From NCBI RefSeq assembly GCF_037975245.1, contig NC_092570.1:3504001-3568000 (forward strand): a stretch of DNA of 64,000 nucleotides, in the 5' to 3' direction. Position numbers and translations under genes: made by a program. Within the stretch, counting starts at the first letter, position 1; every line of letters begins with the position of its first letter. Positions 23,521 to 37,600 of this stretch are shown here, one piece after another. The notes under the pieces are model-generated. The model worked only from the letters and a program-made list of their open reading frames with translations, was not told where the DNA came from and ran no database searches. Source of the DNA: Apostichopus japonicus (lineage: Eukaryota; Echinodermata; Holothuroidea; Aspidochirotida; Stichopodidae).

Positions 23521-23689
23521 GTGGAAAACTCAACTGGATTGGATCAACAGAAATTGTAATTATGAATAACAAACAATACACAGCTGATCTGGGCACAGTC
23601 AAATAATAAAATAAAAAAACTTACAGTTGTGAGGTGCGCACCAAAAAGTTTAAGTAAATACACTTAATTTAAATGTCATTTGTGGTGGG

Positions 23690-23960
23690 TTGGCCTGATG
23701 GTGACATCAAGTATTCCACGACATCGGATCTTCCACGACAACAGATCTTCCACGACATCAGTATAGTTGAACATAATAGTATAAAAGGTATTATGAATGT
23801 CTCCCACAAAATAGTATCCCTTAATTTATAAGAAATAGTGTCCCAGGATATCCTTTGCAGTAAAATAACGTCCTTTATAACAAATTGTGTCCCCAAAATA
23901 TCCTTTATAACAAATTAATATCCTTTATAACAAAGTGTCCCGGAATATCCTGCTTAAGGA
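23690..23960. repeat. short degenerate tandem repeats
   Basis: Three copies of TCTTCCACGACA-type units (23713-23758), then three or four copies of ATATCCTTTATAACAAA-type units (23850-23950). No coding role is seen. Confidence 0.6.
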
Positions 23961-24119
23961 TGCACAGAACCATGGCTAAATAATTAGCATCCAATTAACT
24001 CAACACGCAATGCAATCGATAAAATACTTTAGGGGGGTTTGCCTAGATCTTGGTGTGATACATTCCAATGCTTCTTCATGTTCGATGAGACATTGTCAAT
24101 GAACAATTCAGTTTCTGAA

Positions 24120-24470
24120 TCTTGCTACTCTACAACATGAGTTTTCTCATTGGAGCTGTTCTTTGGTGTGACCTTTGACCTACAAACTTTCTCAAAATGT
24201 TTCAACTCACCACATTTATGGCATTTGCGTATTGTATGCTGGGCAGTTTTCTCCATGTAAGTTGCTCCGTTCCAGTTGTTTTCTCGACTTAAGACTCAGA
24301 AACTCCTTTTCCGTTTGGGGTTAGCGATATGTTTCTGATCCCTTCCTTCCCATCTGTGGGTCTTGGTACATTTTTTGTCACTTTGGATCTCTCCTTTGAT
24401 TGGTGGTTTTGAGTCTGATTAGCATATTTCAGATGAGGTGTCATACGCTGCTTGGGTAAGGGCCCAACTA
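24120..24470 (-). pseudogene. retrotransposon gag zinc-knuckle remnant
   Basis: The minus strand encodes a CX2CX4HX4C knuckle, KCHKCGELKHFEKVCRSK (24180-24230). It is preceded by a hydrophilic linker and followed by Ser/Lys-rich sequence, with stops in the upstream part. It fits the C-terminal nucleocapsid of a gypsy-like gag. No protease or reverse transcriptase follows. Confidence 0.6.
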
Positions 24471-24595
24471 GACAAAATCCTCTGGATGTCTTTAATAATA
24501 TTAAATCTTGATAGCATGTGTGGGATCTTCTTTTGTGTTACACAGTTTCTGCAGCTCATGACGGTGGCGCACTATTGACAGAAGACCTCTTGGTC

Positions 24596-24930
24596 CATGC
24601 CTGACCCTGGCCAAAAGCTGCTGCTGTGGCCTCCCAAAAGAGCTTCCTTTCTTACTGGCAGGGGAGGCGTCCTACAGCAGGAGTGCCACCTACCCCTATG
24701 CCGGTCGCCTTGCCAGACTCTGGCGAAATGCCGCTCCTGTGGCCTCCCAAAGAGCCTCCACTTTTACTTGTAGAGTAGGTGTTCTACAGCAGGGAAGCCA
24801 CCTACTCCTATGCCGGTTGCCTTGCCGGACCCTGGCGAAATGCTGCTGCTTTGGCCTCCCAAAGAGCCTCCTTTTGGACTGGTAGGGTAGGTGTCCTACA
24901 GCAGGAGTGCCACCTTCTCCTATACAGGTC
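24596..24930 (+). repeat. ~115 bp tandem repeat, 3 copies
   Basis: Units start at 24596, 24709 and 24828 with TGCC-GAC(C/T)CTGGC. Each contains TGGCCTCCCAAA...GAGC, then TCCTACAGCAG, then GCCACCT. Frames on either strand show periodic peptides for this reason only. Confidence 0.85.
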
Positions 24931-24999
24931 ACCGGAACCTGATGAGTTGGAAGAGGATGTTTTTCTGATCTCCCGATCTTTCTTGTCCAATGTGACCGA

Positions 25000-27900
25000 C
25001 ACATTCTTGTCTTAAGGGAATAGAATATGAATTACAGCAAGTGACGGTGTTCACCTTTCTTTAATGGGTGCAAAACCAAAACCTGCCGGAATTTAAAGTA
25101 AATGGAGAGCTCTAAGAATTATCTGAGTTTCCTTTTTGAAAGCAGCTCTCTAGTACACTCATCTTGATGGAGTTGTTGGAAGCAACCCACTGCAACCTTC
25201 CTGATAATATCTACAGACAATTTGTGATGTGAATTTGGTGCTTTTGTGTGCTTGTTTGCTCTGTTGTAGAAACAACTAAACGTCTGGTTTGTCTGGGTAT
25301 CAAAGACATTGGGATTTTTGTCAGTACTCATACTGTTTTTTTAGTATTCCCCAGGTGGCTTCCAGCATATATCATTGTGATTATAGTTTGTGTAGTATGA
25401 CGACCAAGTTATCATCCATACTTGAGGTGTGTACCCCTACCCAGAATGAAGCTGGTAGTTTTAGGGCATGGCGGGCATCCATGAATGCCTTCAAGGCAGC
25501 ACACATCCTCTTACTAATGTGATACACTCACTCTTCCTTTCCAGTTTCCTCATCAACATTTAGGCAGGCCAAAGTTTTGATGAACCCTGGATATAAGATG
25601 GTTTCGGCTAAATTTAAAGGTCTCTGTAATTTAAGCTTAAGCAGTGACAAAGGACCCAAAAAGCAAAAAACATTCTTTGAAATCCCAGGAATGAAGATGC
25701 AAAGACCACGAAACCACAGATCTACTACATATATGGCGGCTTATGGAGTTTTTGAAAACATATCTAATTTATAAGAAATTTCACGGAAAATTAAGGAAGA
25801 AATTAATCTGTATACAAACGCGGGTTTCGTTGTGATTACTGTAGGTACTGTACGGAGCGTGGGTTATGTCGCAATCTGCATTAGCGTAGATGACGTCACG
25901 TTCTGTACTGTTCAAATCATATTGGAAATGTCCATCCTTAACGATTAAAAAATCGTTTCTCTGTCAAAAACGTTCTCATACTTTGACAACATGTTTGGAA
26001 AATTATAACTTTTTAAGGTAACTTCTTTCGGCAACCAGACAATCTTTTTAATAACTGAGGATCTCACAATTTTTATAGCAGCTGCCAGTACATAACTTGT
26101 AATAATTGTGTCGCATAGGTGGGTGGTACAAATGGGACCCAGATCAGGATTGACTTGATTGTTATGTGGACTCATATATTGTAGCATACACTGATTAGTT
26201 CATGTCACCTTTCATTGTCTTTTACCTAGTGGTTATAATACAGTAATGCATACTGAGTGTGGACGTAAGACAGGCAATTCTTTGCTATTGAATGAAAATG
26301 AAAGAGCCCCCTCTCTCTCTCTCCCTCTTCCACCAAGAAGACAAAAATATATAGAATAAAACTCAAAACAAATCGGCTAGAAAGAGTAATTGTTATTTTA
26401 TTAGTCGGCTGTTTCTTTTATTTAATTTTATAATGCACATAATGACAAAATTTCACCAAGGTTTAATGAGAAAAAGGTTTGACTATAAATTTCTTGTTTT
26501 ATCATGCATTTTATTTAACCCATACTGGTAATATATATTTATATATTTGAAATTGGAATGAGTCGTAAAATCCATATCAAGTTTAAAACAAGAAAAGGAA
26601 AATGAGTAAATGAAACACTAGATGCGCAACGAAAAAATATACAAATTTTACAAGATATCCTAAAAATGCAATTAAACAGCAGATGATGTTAAAAAGGGAC
26701 ACTTGGTGTCAAGCAACACTAAAAGGCAAGCAAGCAAGCACATTTAAATCTTTTAAATTATATGACATTAATGTATTAATTTGAAATGATAAATGTGGTA
26801 ACATGTCAAAAGTATTTCACACAATATTCACTACCGGTCTGCAGAGGTCATCTCTGTTGCAGCTTTGCTACAGGACTGACCACAAGGCTGATATGTGATG
26901 ACCAGGACGTGATTTGTCTGCAGATTTACTTCAGTTTCGTATTAATGGCAAGAAATCATCTCTGAACAATGCGCCACATTTCCTAGGCTTCCTGTTTTTA
27001 AGCTAGAATTAAAAACATGAATTTCAGATATCACCTCAATTTCAGATCTATATATTGCAGATTTTGGTTTTATATTGACCATAAAAGCTGTAAGTTTATA
27101 CTATTCTTTGGAAAGTGGGAATGATAACAGGATTAAAGCTAACAAAATGGTCAATAGGGGAAAAAAATATGTTTCTTCGCAACAGAACTTTCAAACTAAT
27201 AACATTTTGATTGATATATTTATTTATATATTTGATACTGTCGTACTTACATCAACAATTTTCAGGCAAGGAAAATGTTTGACAAAAATACATTACATGT
27301 TAATTTTACTTTGTTTTTTAATAAATTTTTACAGTACAAATAACATGAAATTGAATATCAGAAATAATTCTTATTTAAGACATCACAGTCAAAATATGAC
27401 TCTTTGCATAATTTCTGTAATGACATTTTGTAATAAACATTTCATATGAAATTTCTTGTTTTTGAATTACTTTTTGTGAACATTAAAAAGTTGCCTGTAA
27501 ACTACAATTTTGTGATTGCACAAGATGTGATTGCACAAGAACATTCCTACACACACTTTTTAAAAGTGCAAAAAACACTCCAACACTATTTTGACAACTA
27601 TTACTGTACTAGGAATATTCGATACACCAATGTTGCATTCAAAGTCCTACAAGATTCATGCAATGAGTTTAAATTATTTCATTTCTTGAGGTCAGCCCGA
27701 ATTCTTACATGCATAGAAGGCTGAGTACTTCTGCTACAGAAATAATGGTAGCTTAAGTAGAAATATGGTAGCTTTTTAAAAATCGCTTGAACTTCACAGA
27801 CAGAATAAATTTCTATTAAACACCAGAACACGAGAAATACTAACTAGAGATGAGAGGTGTGATGAATTTATCAAAAATGTTGTGCACTCTGACGATTCTT

Positions 27901-28116
27901 TCAATTATGACGACTATGTACAGCACAAATAAACTGAACTAAAATTCCTAAGAGTTACAAGTTAAAATGTCTAAAACAACAGGTGCATAATTTTTTATAG
28001 AAAACTGTTAACGACAATCCCTGCCCCACCCCCCCCCCCCCACCACCATCCAACCAACCTACCTTAAGTGTAGAAATAACGGGTCCCTCAAAAGTCCATA
28101 AACATATATATATATA
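25000..28116. other. AT-rich stretch without a recognisable gene
   Basis: About 3 kb, strongly AT-rich from 26200 to 27950, with a CT run at 26309-26325 and a GCAAGCAAGCAAGC run near 26728. Open frames (27075-27449, 27446-27724, 25119-25331 minus) have low-complexity AT-driven composition and no domains. The left part may include the 3' UTR of the minus-strand DED gene, whose stop codon is at 28522. No poly(A) site was fixed. Confidence 0.5.
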
Positions 28117-28442
28117 CAGGGATGTGCCCAGGATTTCCTGAGTGCCGAGTATACTGATCGCCGTCCTGCGGGAGGGTCTAAGGGGGAGGAGGTGTCCCCT
28201 TCCCCTTTGAGAAATTTTTCGATTTTTGAAGGTGCTCAGATGCCAAATGCTGGCACTTGTGTAGCTTTTTAAGCACATACACTAGTTTCGCTAACAATTT
28301 ACATTTTTTGTGTGAAATATATTGTTAGGAATGTCGGGATTTTAGATGAAAATAGTGCTGGGCGGGATTCACGATTTTTAAGACAGTGCTGGGCGGTAAT
28401 TTTTAGTGCTGGGCGGGGCTGCCCAGCGTGGGCACATCCCTG
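28117..28442. mobile_element. hAT-like MITE, 326 bp
   Basis: It begins CAGGGATGTGCCCA and ends with the exact inverse TGGGCACATCCCTG (14 bp terminal inverted repeats). It is non-coding, with internal GTGCTGGGCGG repeats, and sits in TATATA-rich flanks on both sides that could be the target duplication. CAGGG termini are usual for hAT elements. It lies just downstream of the DED gene stop codon, probably in its 3' UTR or flank. Confidence 0.75.
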
Positions 28443-28521
28443 TATATAAATCAGACAACCAATACATTCAGTACTACATCTCTGTTAGACTGGTACCATC
28501 AGCAGCAATGGATTACAAGAT

Positions 28522-28676
28522 CTACGCTAGGGAACACGTCCCTCCCTCTGTTGTATCAACCTGACTGGTACCACCGGTCTTCTTGGAGGATGACTTTGGC
28601 TTCCTTGATGGTTGGGGTTCTGTCGACATGCTGTCACTGTCGTCGGAATCGTCCCTGGTCTTTGACTTGTCTCCGG
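28522..28676 (-). CDS. DED-NLR exon 9 (last coding exon)
   Basis: The acceptor is TTTTATTAAACAG, and the stop TAG occupies 28522-28524. It encodes residues 1029-1080: Asp/Ser-rich, then Lys/Ser-rich (SRKPKSSSKK), ending CSLA. No domain is seen. Confidence 0.85.
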
Positions 28677-31600
28677 CTGTTTAATAAAATTAATAAAAAA
28701 AGTAGTAGGAAGAAAAAAAAATTCATATGACATGAGCCAGATGGAATACTTTGCAAGGTTATCACATACTGTAGCAAAATTATCTATACCAAATAGTAAG
28801 ATGTCATGAACGTTTTTGGACATGTGTAAGAACCTTAGTGTAATTGTCAGTATTTTTAATATGATATAAACAAATAACAAAAACTCATAAACTTTTAATT
28901 CCAAATTTTCAGTGTACACATATTACTCCCTGACTGATCTAACAGTGTCATGAGAAGACTAACTGGTGATTCTGGGAAACAAAATTTAGTTTTGTCGACA
29001 TTTAAGGGTCCAATTAACAAAAAATGGCACTTGGGCAATGATGGTCATACGTAGATAGAGACTTCCGATTTTGCAACCTTGCTTTACCTCCCGCCTGCCC
29101 CTCTTATTTGCTTTCAGTTGCGCAAGTAATGCCATGATCTCAAGAACTCTGCCTAAACCTGTGTGATATTAAAGGACACAATGTTGCACAGGGTTTTTTC
29201 AGTACTGGATGAGGGTTCTTTCCCGATAAACACAAGTAGTGCAATAATATACTCGGTGCTGTGGCCGAGTGGATTAAGGGGGTTGCATTTTTAGCAATGA
29301 GGAATAACAATCCGGAGGTTTATGGTTCGATTCCCGGCTGGGTAAATAGTAAGGAGGGTTTGTCATCCAAGAACAATCTATGGTTTTCCCATCTGCAAAT
29401 GACTTTCTAAATTGCAAAGATTCCAAATTTGAGATAAAATGTTGAATTGGAAGCCACCCGTGGTATAAGTTGTAATCCATAGGCCCTTGCCGGCTTCTCC
29501 CACATTTGTGGTCGCTTAAGCATCCTAAAAATATCTGCTGATTATTATTATTAGATTTTATTAGCCAATATCTATAAAACACCATACAAGCAATTAGTCC
29601 ATATGAATGATTAAGGCGCATGATATTTGCAACAATCCCTGTTGCCAACTTGACTTTTGATCAGTTCCCCGAAAAATACTTACCTTTTTTGGTCTTCTTT
29701 TTATTTTTCTTGGGTTCCCAGGGGCCTCTCCGGGGATCGATTCCGTAGCACTCCTCAATCGAATCATGGTCGTCAAAGTCACTGTCGCTGTATCGGATAA
29801 ACTTGACCTGTACATCAGAGGCGGCAAAAGCCCCCTGGGACGGTCCAGCTTTGTTCCCCGGAATGCTCGGCGGTATGGGAGGGAGACAGGGCCCATCGCT
29901 GATGGACTGTTTCTCTAATTTCTTAGGCAAGTCCGATCCGTAATCTATAAAAATCCGTTTTAGACAACAAAAGTTACAACAGGTGCCACAGAGTAGGACG
30001 AATCAAACGTTTTGCAGGGAAAATTGTTTTTGTTTTTTGGTTCTTTACTTTTCTTGTCATTGGCTATGATCTGGTGATGTCAAATGACAACGGGTGGTGC
30101 GGCCGACTATAACGATTGTCTTTGAAATATAACGGCCAGCTAAAACCTCTCTGCAATAGCTAACGGTCTACCAGTTACCAGAAAAATTTGCCACTAGGTC
30201 ATCTGGTGCAAGAATGTCTAAAAAAAAAATGAGACAAATGCAGAAATAAAGATAATTATACTCCAGGGTCTTTTTAAAGTTCCAAAGGAAAAATGAAACC
30301 TAAAGTCTTGTCAGCTTGAATTGATTTGGGCTTTATACATGACATTTCTTAGTCATTTTAAAATTTATTTGTGTTGCATTATTTTTTTTACAATCTCTCT
30401 TATAATCCATGTTCTATGAAAGTCCTGTTTTTCTCACAATCACCAAACCACACCACCAATTTTCTTTCATTGAAAACTACCGTGAACTGTAGACAGATGC
30501 TCGACACATAAGTTTAAAATGTCGTGAAGTGTAAGATTCTGTCAGGGGCAAAGGGCACACCCTAATACTGTACGCATCATGCAGTTGACAGCAAATGAGA
30601 CATTAATTGACATCAATTAAATGAATGAATTTGCATCTCATTACCTTTGAACGATGCTAACACCCTTTAATCAGGAAACAATCTTTATAAAATGTTGCTC
30701 ATATATGCTGATAGGTCAAACAGTTCTACCTTCAGCACAAAGCCTGTTGCTGCTGGCTCGTTTGATTTGTGACGTTAATATTCACTACACCTGTGCTTTG
30801 ACATGGAAAGTCTGGGAATTAATTTTCCAAAGGCCGGATATCTGGCAGGAATTTTGTTAAGGCACTTTGGCAAAAAGTGGTTTTAATTTTTTGTGTCAGC
30901 TAATCTTGCAGGAATGTTGACAAGATGAAGGGGGGTAGGGGAGTGTGGGGAGGACAATTCTTGACATTTTGTTTTTTGTACTTTTTTTGTTATTTCGAGC
31001 CCTGCTATAAATGTGATGCAATACTGGTGCTGTGGCCGAGTGGATATAGGCAGGTGGCAATTGAAGCAATGAGGCTTAGCAATCGATATGTGGCAGGGTC
31101 ATAGTAAGGTGGGTTTTTAATCCAAGAGCAATCTATGGTTTTCCCATCTGAAATGACTTTCTAAATTGAAAAGATTCCAAATTTGAGTTAAGATGTTGAA
31201 TTGGAAGCCACCCGACGTGTAAGTTGTAATCCAAAAAACCCTTGCGGGTTTCTGCCACGTTTGTGGTCGCTTAAGGGTCGTATAAATAACTGCTGATTAA
31301 TAAAGATCATTATTGATACTGTTCGGAATAAAGAGAATATTTCATAACTCACTGTCTTTGTTTTCATCGCCCTCTATCTTGGGGACTTTCTCGTCAGTGG
31401 AATGCAGAGAAGATGCCGAAGAAGATGACTTGCGTTTCCTCATCGATTCCTCTTCTGCGAAGAGAAAATTTCTGTCAATTTTTCCCCGTTATTATTCGTT
31501 TCACTGTCATCTGTCTTCACCTCTATGCAGTATACAGTATACTCATTCAATTCATTCATACTTTGCCTCTTGTACAACGACATATCCCGACTGTGAATAA

Positions 31601-34600
31601 TTGCTGCCATTTTTTTTTTAAGGCAGCTTTCGGAATTTTCCTTAACAAATTTACGAAAGCCTACCAAGTATTACTCCAGATTGTAAACTGATCAGACCTT
31701 GGGTTTTCCACCAACCCAAGGTTAATAAGCTAGAGATTGATTCTCAATAGTTTTACCAACCAACCAGTCTGTTTACCTGAAGAATTAGAAGAACTGGAGA
31801 AATCGCTGCCTTCCTCTTCAGTCTTGTCGTCCTCGGGATTCCGTACTGCTTGGTTCTTTTCTCTTTCGGCTGCCTGAAAAGGAGATAAAGCAAAATATAT
31901 GCCATATGGTAAAATGATTCATTATCAGCATCCGACGCATCTGTAAGAAATTGGAGAAGAGAAATCCAGTACCAGCATCTTCTTCACATCAGAATTTAAA
32001 GTCTTCTCTCCTGATGTATTCACGGTCCGAAACAGAAACATAAAAATTAGAAAATAGTAGAAGACGGACATATATGCAAAATATCCATAAATTTTCGATA
32101 TTCTAAGAAAGTGATCTGCAAAGAAACAAAACAAATAGGAAATATAGAAACTCCCAATAACGCAACAACCTGGTCTTTAAACTTAACAAGAACCGAAAGA
32201 GAATCAATCGTTTCCCCAAAAACAAATTGTGGTATTCTTCTTACAGAAAGGAGATATATTCACCTTAAATCGTCTCTGATACTTCCTCTTTGCTTTCGGT
32301 TTGTTCTCGATGTCCATGAGCATCTCGAGACGTTCCTTCAATCGAGTCCAGTCTTCGCTGTGCTGTTTACCTTGTGCCCAGATGTCCTCCTCCATGAGTA
32401 GAGCTTCTTCAAAATACTTACGAGCCTCCTTGTAATGCGTCAACATCATGTTGATCAATCCCACAAAATAAATAGCTCGGGCGGTCTGCTGATGGGTCCC
32501 CAGGAGAGCCTTGCGGCCTTCCAAGGCTCTGAGAGCCAGCTTGAGTGCATCTTCGTATCTGGCGGCGAAAATCAGAGACGAGTGAAAATAAAATCAACGT
32601 TGAAAGATCAAAATCAAAGATATCGTTGACAGGGATGACATGGTGGGTATTTCTGTGATTCTTATTCAGGTTGGACACCTTACTGTACCTACTGAAGGTC
32701 CCCATATGATTTTGTATAGAGTGAGTTACCCTCCATCCCCTATTGGCATGGCAAGAGTTGGTATCCATATATCTAATGGGTGTTACTTTTACAGTATGAC
32801 GTTTAATAAACGTACAACTGAATGTCATTCATTGGTCCACACATTTTATCTTTTCAGAATAGCCCTGGTAGTGATCTGACCAATGGACGCTCCATGTTTC
32901 ACACAGATATCAGGGATAGGGTATACATGATTTTCGGAGCATTATTAGCAGGAGACTTTTCAACGCTCATTACAGTACACGCCGGAGCACATCATTACAT
33001 ATATGACCCTCTCAAAAATGATTCATGGATACAGCTGTTTGGTAGCTTTATCTACAAGCCACAGCTTTTTGCATCTCGTGACTTGAAAATGATTTTTCAC
33101 ATGTGACTGTCACTGCTCTTCACTCACCGCTCCATTGAGAAATAGGACATCGCCATATTTTTCAGCAGTAGACAAGTCTTTTCTGTTCCGCTCACCCCCA
33201 ACGATTCCTCAAGTTTGAGAGCCTCTTTGTAAAGCTCCACAGCTTTCTCCTGCCTCCCCATCTCATGCATGCATGCTCCCATACTGACCAGGACGTTGGG
33301 CATTTCCATGTGTTTGAGCGACCCGGAGATGTTTGTCAGCATGTCCAGGGCTTTCTGATAATGGTCCAAGGCTTTGACCATGTCGTTATGGACGTACGTG
33401 AAGTGCGAGCCCGGATCTATCACTCCGATGGTCTGCCAAGTGGTACCCAACGACAACAACGAACGAGCCGTCAGGAAATGCTCGCCGAGAAACTTCTCAC
33501 GGATACGTAAGGCCTTCTCTACGTATGGCTTTGCATCCTGGGCAGACGCTCTCCTTTTTACCTCTGCCAGACGCCCCTGCCCCACCAAGACATCGGCTCT
33601 CACCTGATAGCAGTGGGCAAGACTCAATTGAACCTCCTGCGATTTTTTGTTACGAAGAGAATTGAGAATTTTCTCTGCTTCTGTCAAGACCTTCAGGAGA
33701 GGTTCTGCCGGCTCCCCCGCTAGTAGAAGCTGGTACATCTCATGACACTTATAGTCCACGTACGAATGCATCTGTTTATTCTCCTTCATAATCTGTGCTC
33801 TCTTTTGGAAGAAGGCCCTTCTTTGCTTTGGGACCATCAGGTGACTCACTGCCATGTGGAGCCATTTGGTGATCTCAGGTGAGTCGTACTTGGTCGAAGA
33901 CTGAAGCAGCGCGAGGACTTCTTGATAGTTGGCGTGATCTGCATCCCTCTTGCTGAGTGCCTCCACGTAATCCTTCTCCATCAGGTGGCAGATTTTACGT
34001 AATTTCCCCCCGTAATGGTGGATGAATTTCTTCTCTGCGTCTCGATATATCTTCCCTTCTTCTTCGTTATCCAGGACCAACTGCTGTATGAAAGATCTCA
34101 ACAGGAGGTGCATGCTGTACCTCATATCTCCTTCCTCGGGGTCGTTGGGCCCCCGGGCCTCGTTCCTGTCGCTCTCAAGTAGGCTTCGATACATGATCGC
34201 TTGCAAGTCCAACTGCAGCTCGACTCTAGATCTCTTCTTCAAATCCAAAATATCTCGGGCGGCCTTTAGAGAGAAAGTGCCTGGAATCACTGCCAGCTTG
34301 ATCAAATGATTCTTGTGATCGTTGGGGAGGGCTCGAATAGAACTCTCTAGGCAGAGGCTGAGCTGATCAGAGGCAGCCAAATTCAGATGAGTTAAGCTAT
34401 GTATGATACCTCTCCCTTTACTCTTAGTATTCTGTAGGTATTTCAGCAGATCCTTCGGCTTTATGGTCCCGTCTTGGAATCTGCTGCCGAGGACTCTGAT
34501 CGCCAACGGAATCTTCCCGCAAAATCTGACAAGTCCCTCGCAAGTGTCCTTATCGATGTCGGTGTTTCTGGCATGATGCTTCATCATCGCGACTCCATCC

Positions 34601-37600
34601 TCCAAGTTCATTTCGTTATCCCCTTCCAGGGAGAAACAAGTTACCTGCAAAGGAAAAAGAAAAAGACAACACCCTGGAACGGTGAAATGGCATATCTTTT
34701 AGCAGAGGTGGAATTTTTTGTTGAGATATCACAATTTTCTGCTCTCTCATGAATAGGAGTGTTGGGGGGGGTATTATTAATAATAAAAATCATACTTATT
34801 TATATAGTGCACTATACCGACCGTCTCAATGTGCCTTACAAGAAAAAAAACAAGAAACAAGTACAGAAATGCAGCATAGTAGAACAAAAACTTAAAGATA
34901 CACGAAAGGATTGAAAACATTACAAGGTCCAATGAGGGTACCACGTGAATAAGTGAGTTTTTAAGACGCTTTGAAAATTGTATTTGGTAGGGGTCTTCCT
35001 AATGTGGGTTCGGAGAGTGTTCCAGAGTTCGAGGGCAGCAAACTGAAAAGAACGCTCACCGTATGTCTTCGTTTTAGTTTTTGGTGGCTTTAGGAGAAAT
35101 AACAATGCTTAGATCTGAGTGAGCGAGTTGGAATTTATAAGGTGAGTCAGTTGGAAATATAGTTTAGGGCAAAACCATGGATGGCTTTGTATAAAGTGAG
35201 GGTGAGAAGTTTGTACTTTATTCTTTCAGAAACAGGAAGCCAGTGGAGTTGGTGGAGAATAGGTTTTATGTGGGATCTGTTATCTGTGAGGGTTGCTAAT
35301 CTGGCAGCAGTGTATTGAAATGCGCTGAAGCTTAGAGATTTGGTAAGCAGGAAGACCAGAGTGGACCGTTCACAGGTAGAGGACCGTGGGCTAAAAGGCA
35401 CCCAAGTGCACTTGACACTAAACTGCAAGAGTGCAATTGTTGTGAGGAGATAGCAAAGTGAGGAGTGCAGTAAATTCTATCATTCATTTTGGACTGTTCA
35501 TATGTAAAAATTTATTTACAGTGTGAAAACATCAATACTTTATGTCCCAGGCAGCTAATGACAAAGAAGCTTTAGTATCTTTAATTACTAAAGCAGGTAA
35601 TTAACCCCCCAAAAAAAACCAAAATATGAAAAATGTTTATTACTATTAGACAGGTAGAAAAGTGATTAATGCTTCAGATATATGGTCATCCAAGATAATG
35701 CAATAAGGTAATGCCTGTGGAACCATTTTTCCTGATGGTACAAAGAGAAAAGAGGAAGTGGGAGGGGAAGGGGGTAAGAGAAGGGAAGAGTCACCAAATA
35801 ATGTTGCTGTCGGTTACTGAAAGACTTTTAAATTGATGCAATCTTTTTGTCCAAAATATCTTATCATATCCATCGCTAATGTGGAAGGTCACAAATGATA
35901 TATGTAAGGGATATTTTTGAACGAACCTTTCTAGGATTCAGACCACTCCTTTCGAGACCTGTACGAGAGGTTATGACGATCTTGAGCTGTGAATTCATCA
36001 GGTTGATGGCCTGTCTGATAAGATCGACGAACGGCTCAGAATTGATGTTTGGTTTGTCTCGAGTACCAGGATCTAGGAGGTAGTCTGCACTGTCAAGCAG
36101 CAGTATGGTGCCAGCTATGTATGAAAATCAAATGTGGAGTGGACCGTTGAACGGTAGAATATTTCACAGTCAGTTATGTCTTATTATCATCACACTTGCA
36201 CAGGAATTGCACAGAAAAGTTTAGGAATTAGTGAATGTAATTAAGAACTGGTCTGTTACGGGACCTAAACCTGGTGCCCTTGGCAGAGAGGCGCAGACAA
36301 AGTAGAATCATCTTATTTGCTAAGGGCATCTATGGTCAGGCTCAGATCCCTATTGACTGCCTAAGAAAGCCTCTGCGTAGGAGTCGGAACATGCACGATA
36401 TGCATTTCTGCCAACTGTATGCCAGTACCAATTGCTATAAGTATAGTTTTTTTCCAAATACAATTAGGGATTGGAATAGTCTGCCTTCAGACCTCATTAG
36501 TAGTTCCAGTGGTTCTGTGAATCCTGTCACTTATATCAGTACTCGGGTCAGATCTAATTAATTACTCTCTTGACGTGTGTGTGGTGAGATATTGTCCCTT
36601 TTTGCGGATGTGTCACCGTATCGAAGACGAAGAATGTCATAGTAAACATAGTATGAACAAAGAATGCAATGCAATTTCGCTGTAAAAGTTTGGTATTAAT
36701 TTGACGATTCAACAAAATATTGGATCAATGTTACATAATTCCAATGTTTCAAGTTTGAAGAATGGTTTGAACTTAGAAAAGAACAAAAACTGATGCTGTA
36801 ACTCGATTGACCTTTGGCAAAGGGACTTGTGCAAATTATCTTAGGTCACACACGACGCAAGAAAACCTAATCCACATTGTCTGAGTGTACCAGGTAACAG
36901 CTATCATTATTATCGCTACACTTTGAAATATTGCTGCTTATTCACTATGGTGACCCTGTGGTCTTGCAAAAACTACTGAAGCTTGTCGGTAACTTCCGTA
37001 CCACAAGTATTACAAAAGATGAGGAGACATCTGCATTGATAAAATGAATGTATGAACAGAAACTGACAGTTAATGAGAAAAATGTTAAGTGTCCAAAGTA
37101 ATGTGTAGCAGTTTTGATGGGTTCTTAAACTTTTGTCTCACATTAAATACTACGATTTCTATACAAAAACTGCTATACTTTTTCTGTAAGCAATTTGCAA
37201 TGCGATACTGGAAAAAATCATTCCCTTGGCTATGAGAATACATGACATTGAAACGAAAATGGATTGATAGGCAAGATAGAAATAGAACTGAGGAAGATAT
37301 CTATGATTGTTGTAGTTATAATTTTATGTAATATAAGAAATCAAGCTGCAATGAAGTACTTCACACAACGTGCTGTGGATCGGATATTTGTGCATATATA
37401 TAGAAATCCATTAATGTGGTTACTGTTGTTGACAAATTACTATAATACTTGACTCGCCTGCTTTGGACGGCCTGAAGTTTTTCACCAAGCTGAAGAGGAC
37501 TTCTGGTTCATAGGTTTTACATTCTACATTAAGCCTATGTAAGATTGCAAAGAAGGCGGCTTCCACTGTCGTTATCTCACGCAGGTTGACTGATATCAAC

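Noticed and set aside
25119..25331. 70-codon minus-strand frame with a zinc-finger-like cysteine count
   Set aside because: The cysteine spacing does not match a known finger and no neighbouring frame supports it.
27075..27724. Two consecutive plus-strand frames of 124 and 92 codons
   Set aside because: Composition is driven by AT richness; no domain is present.
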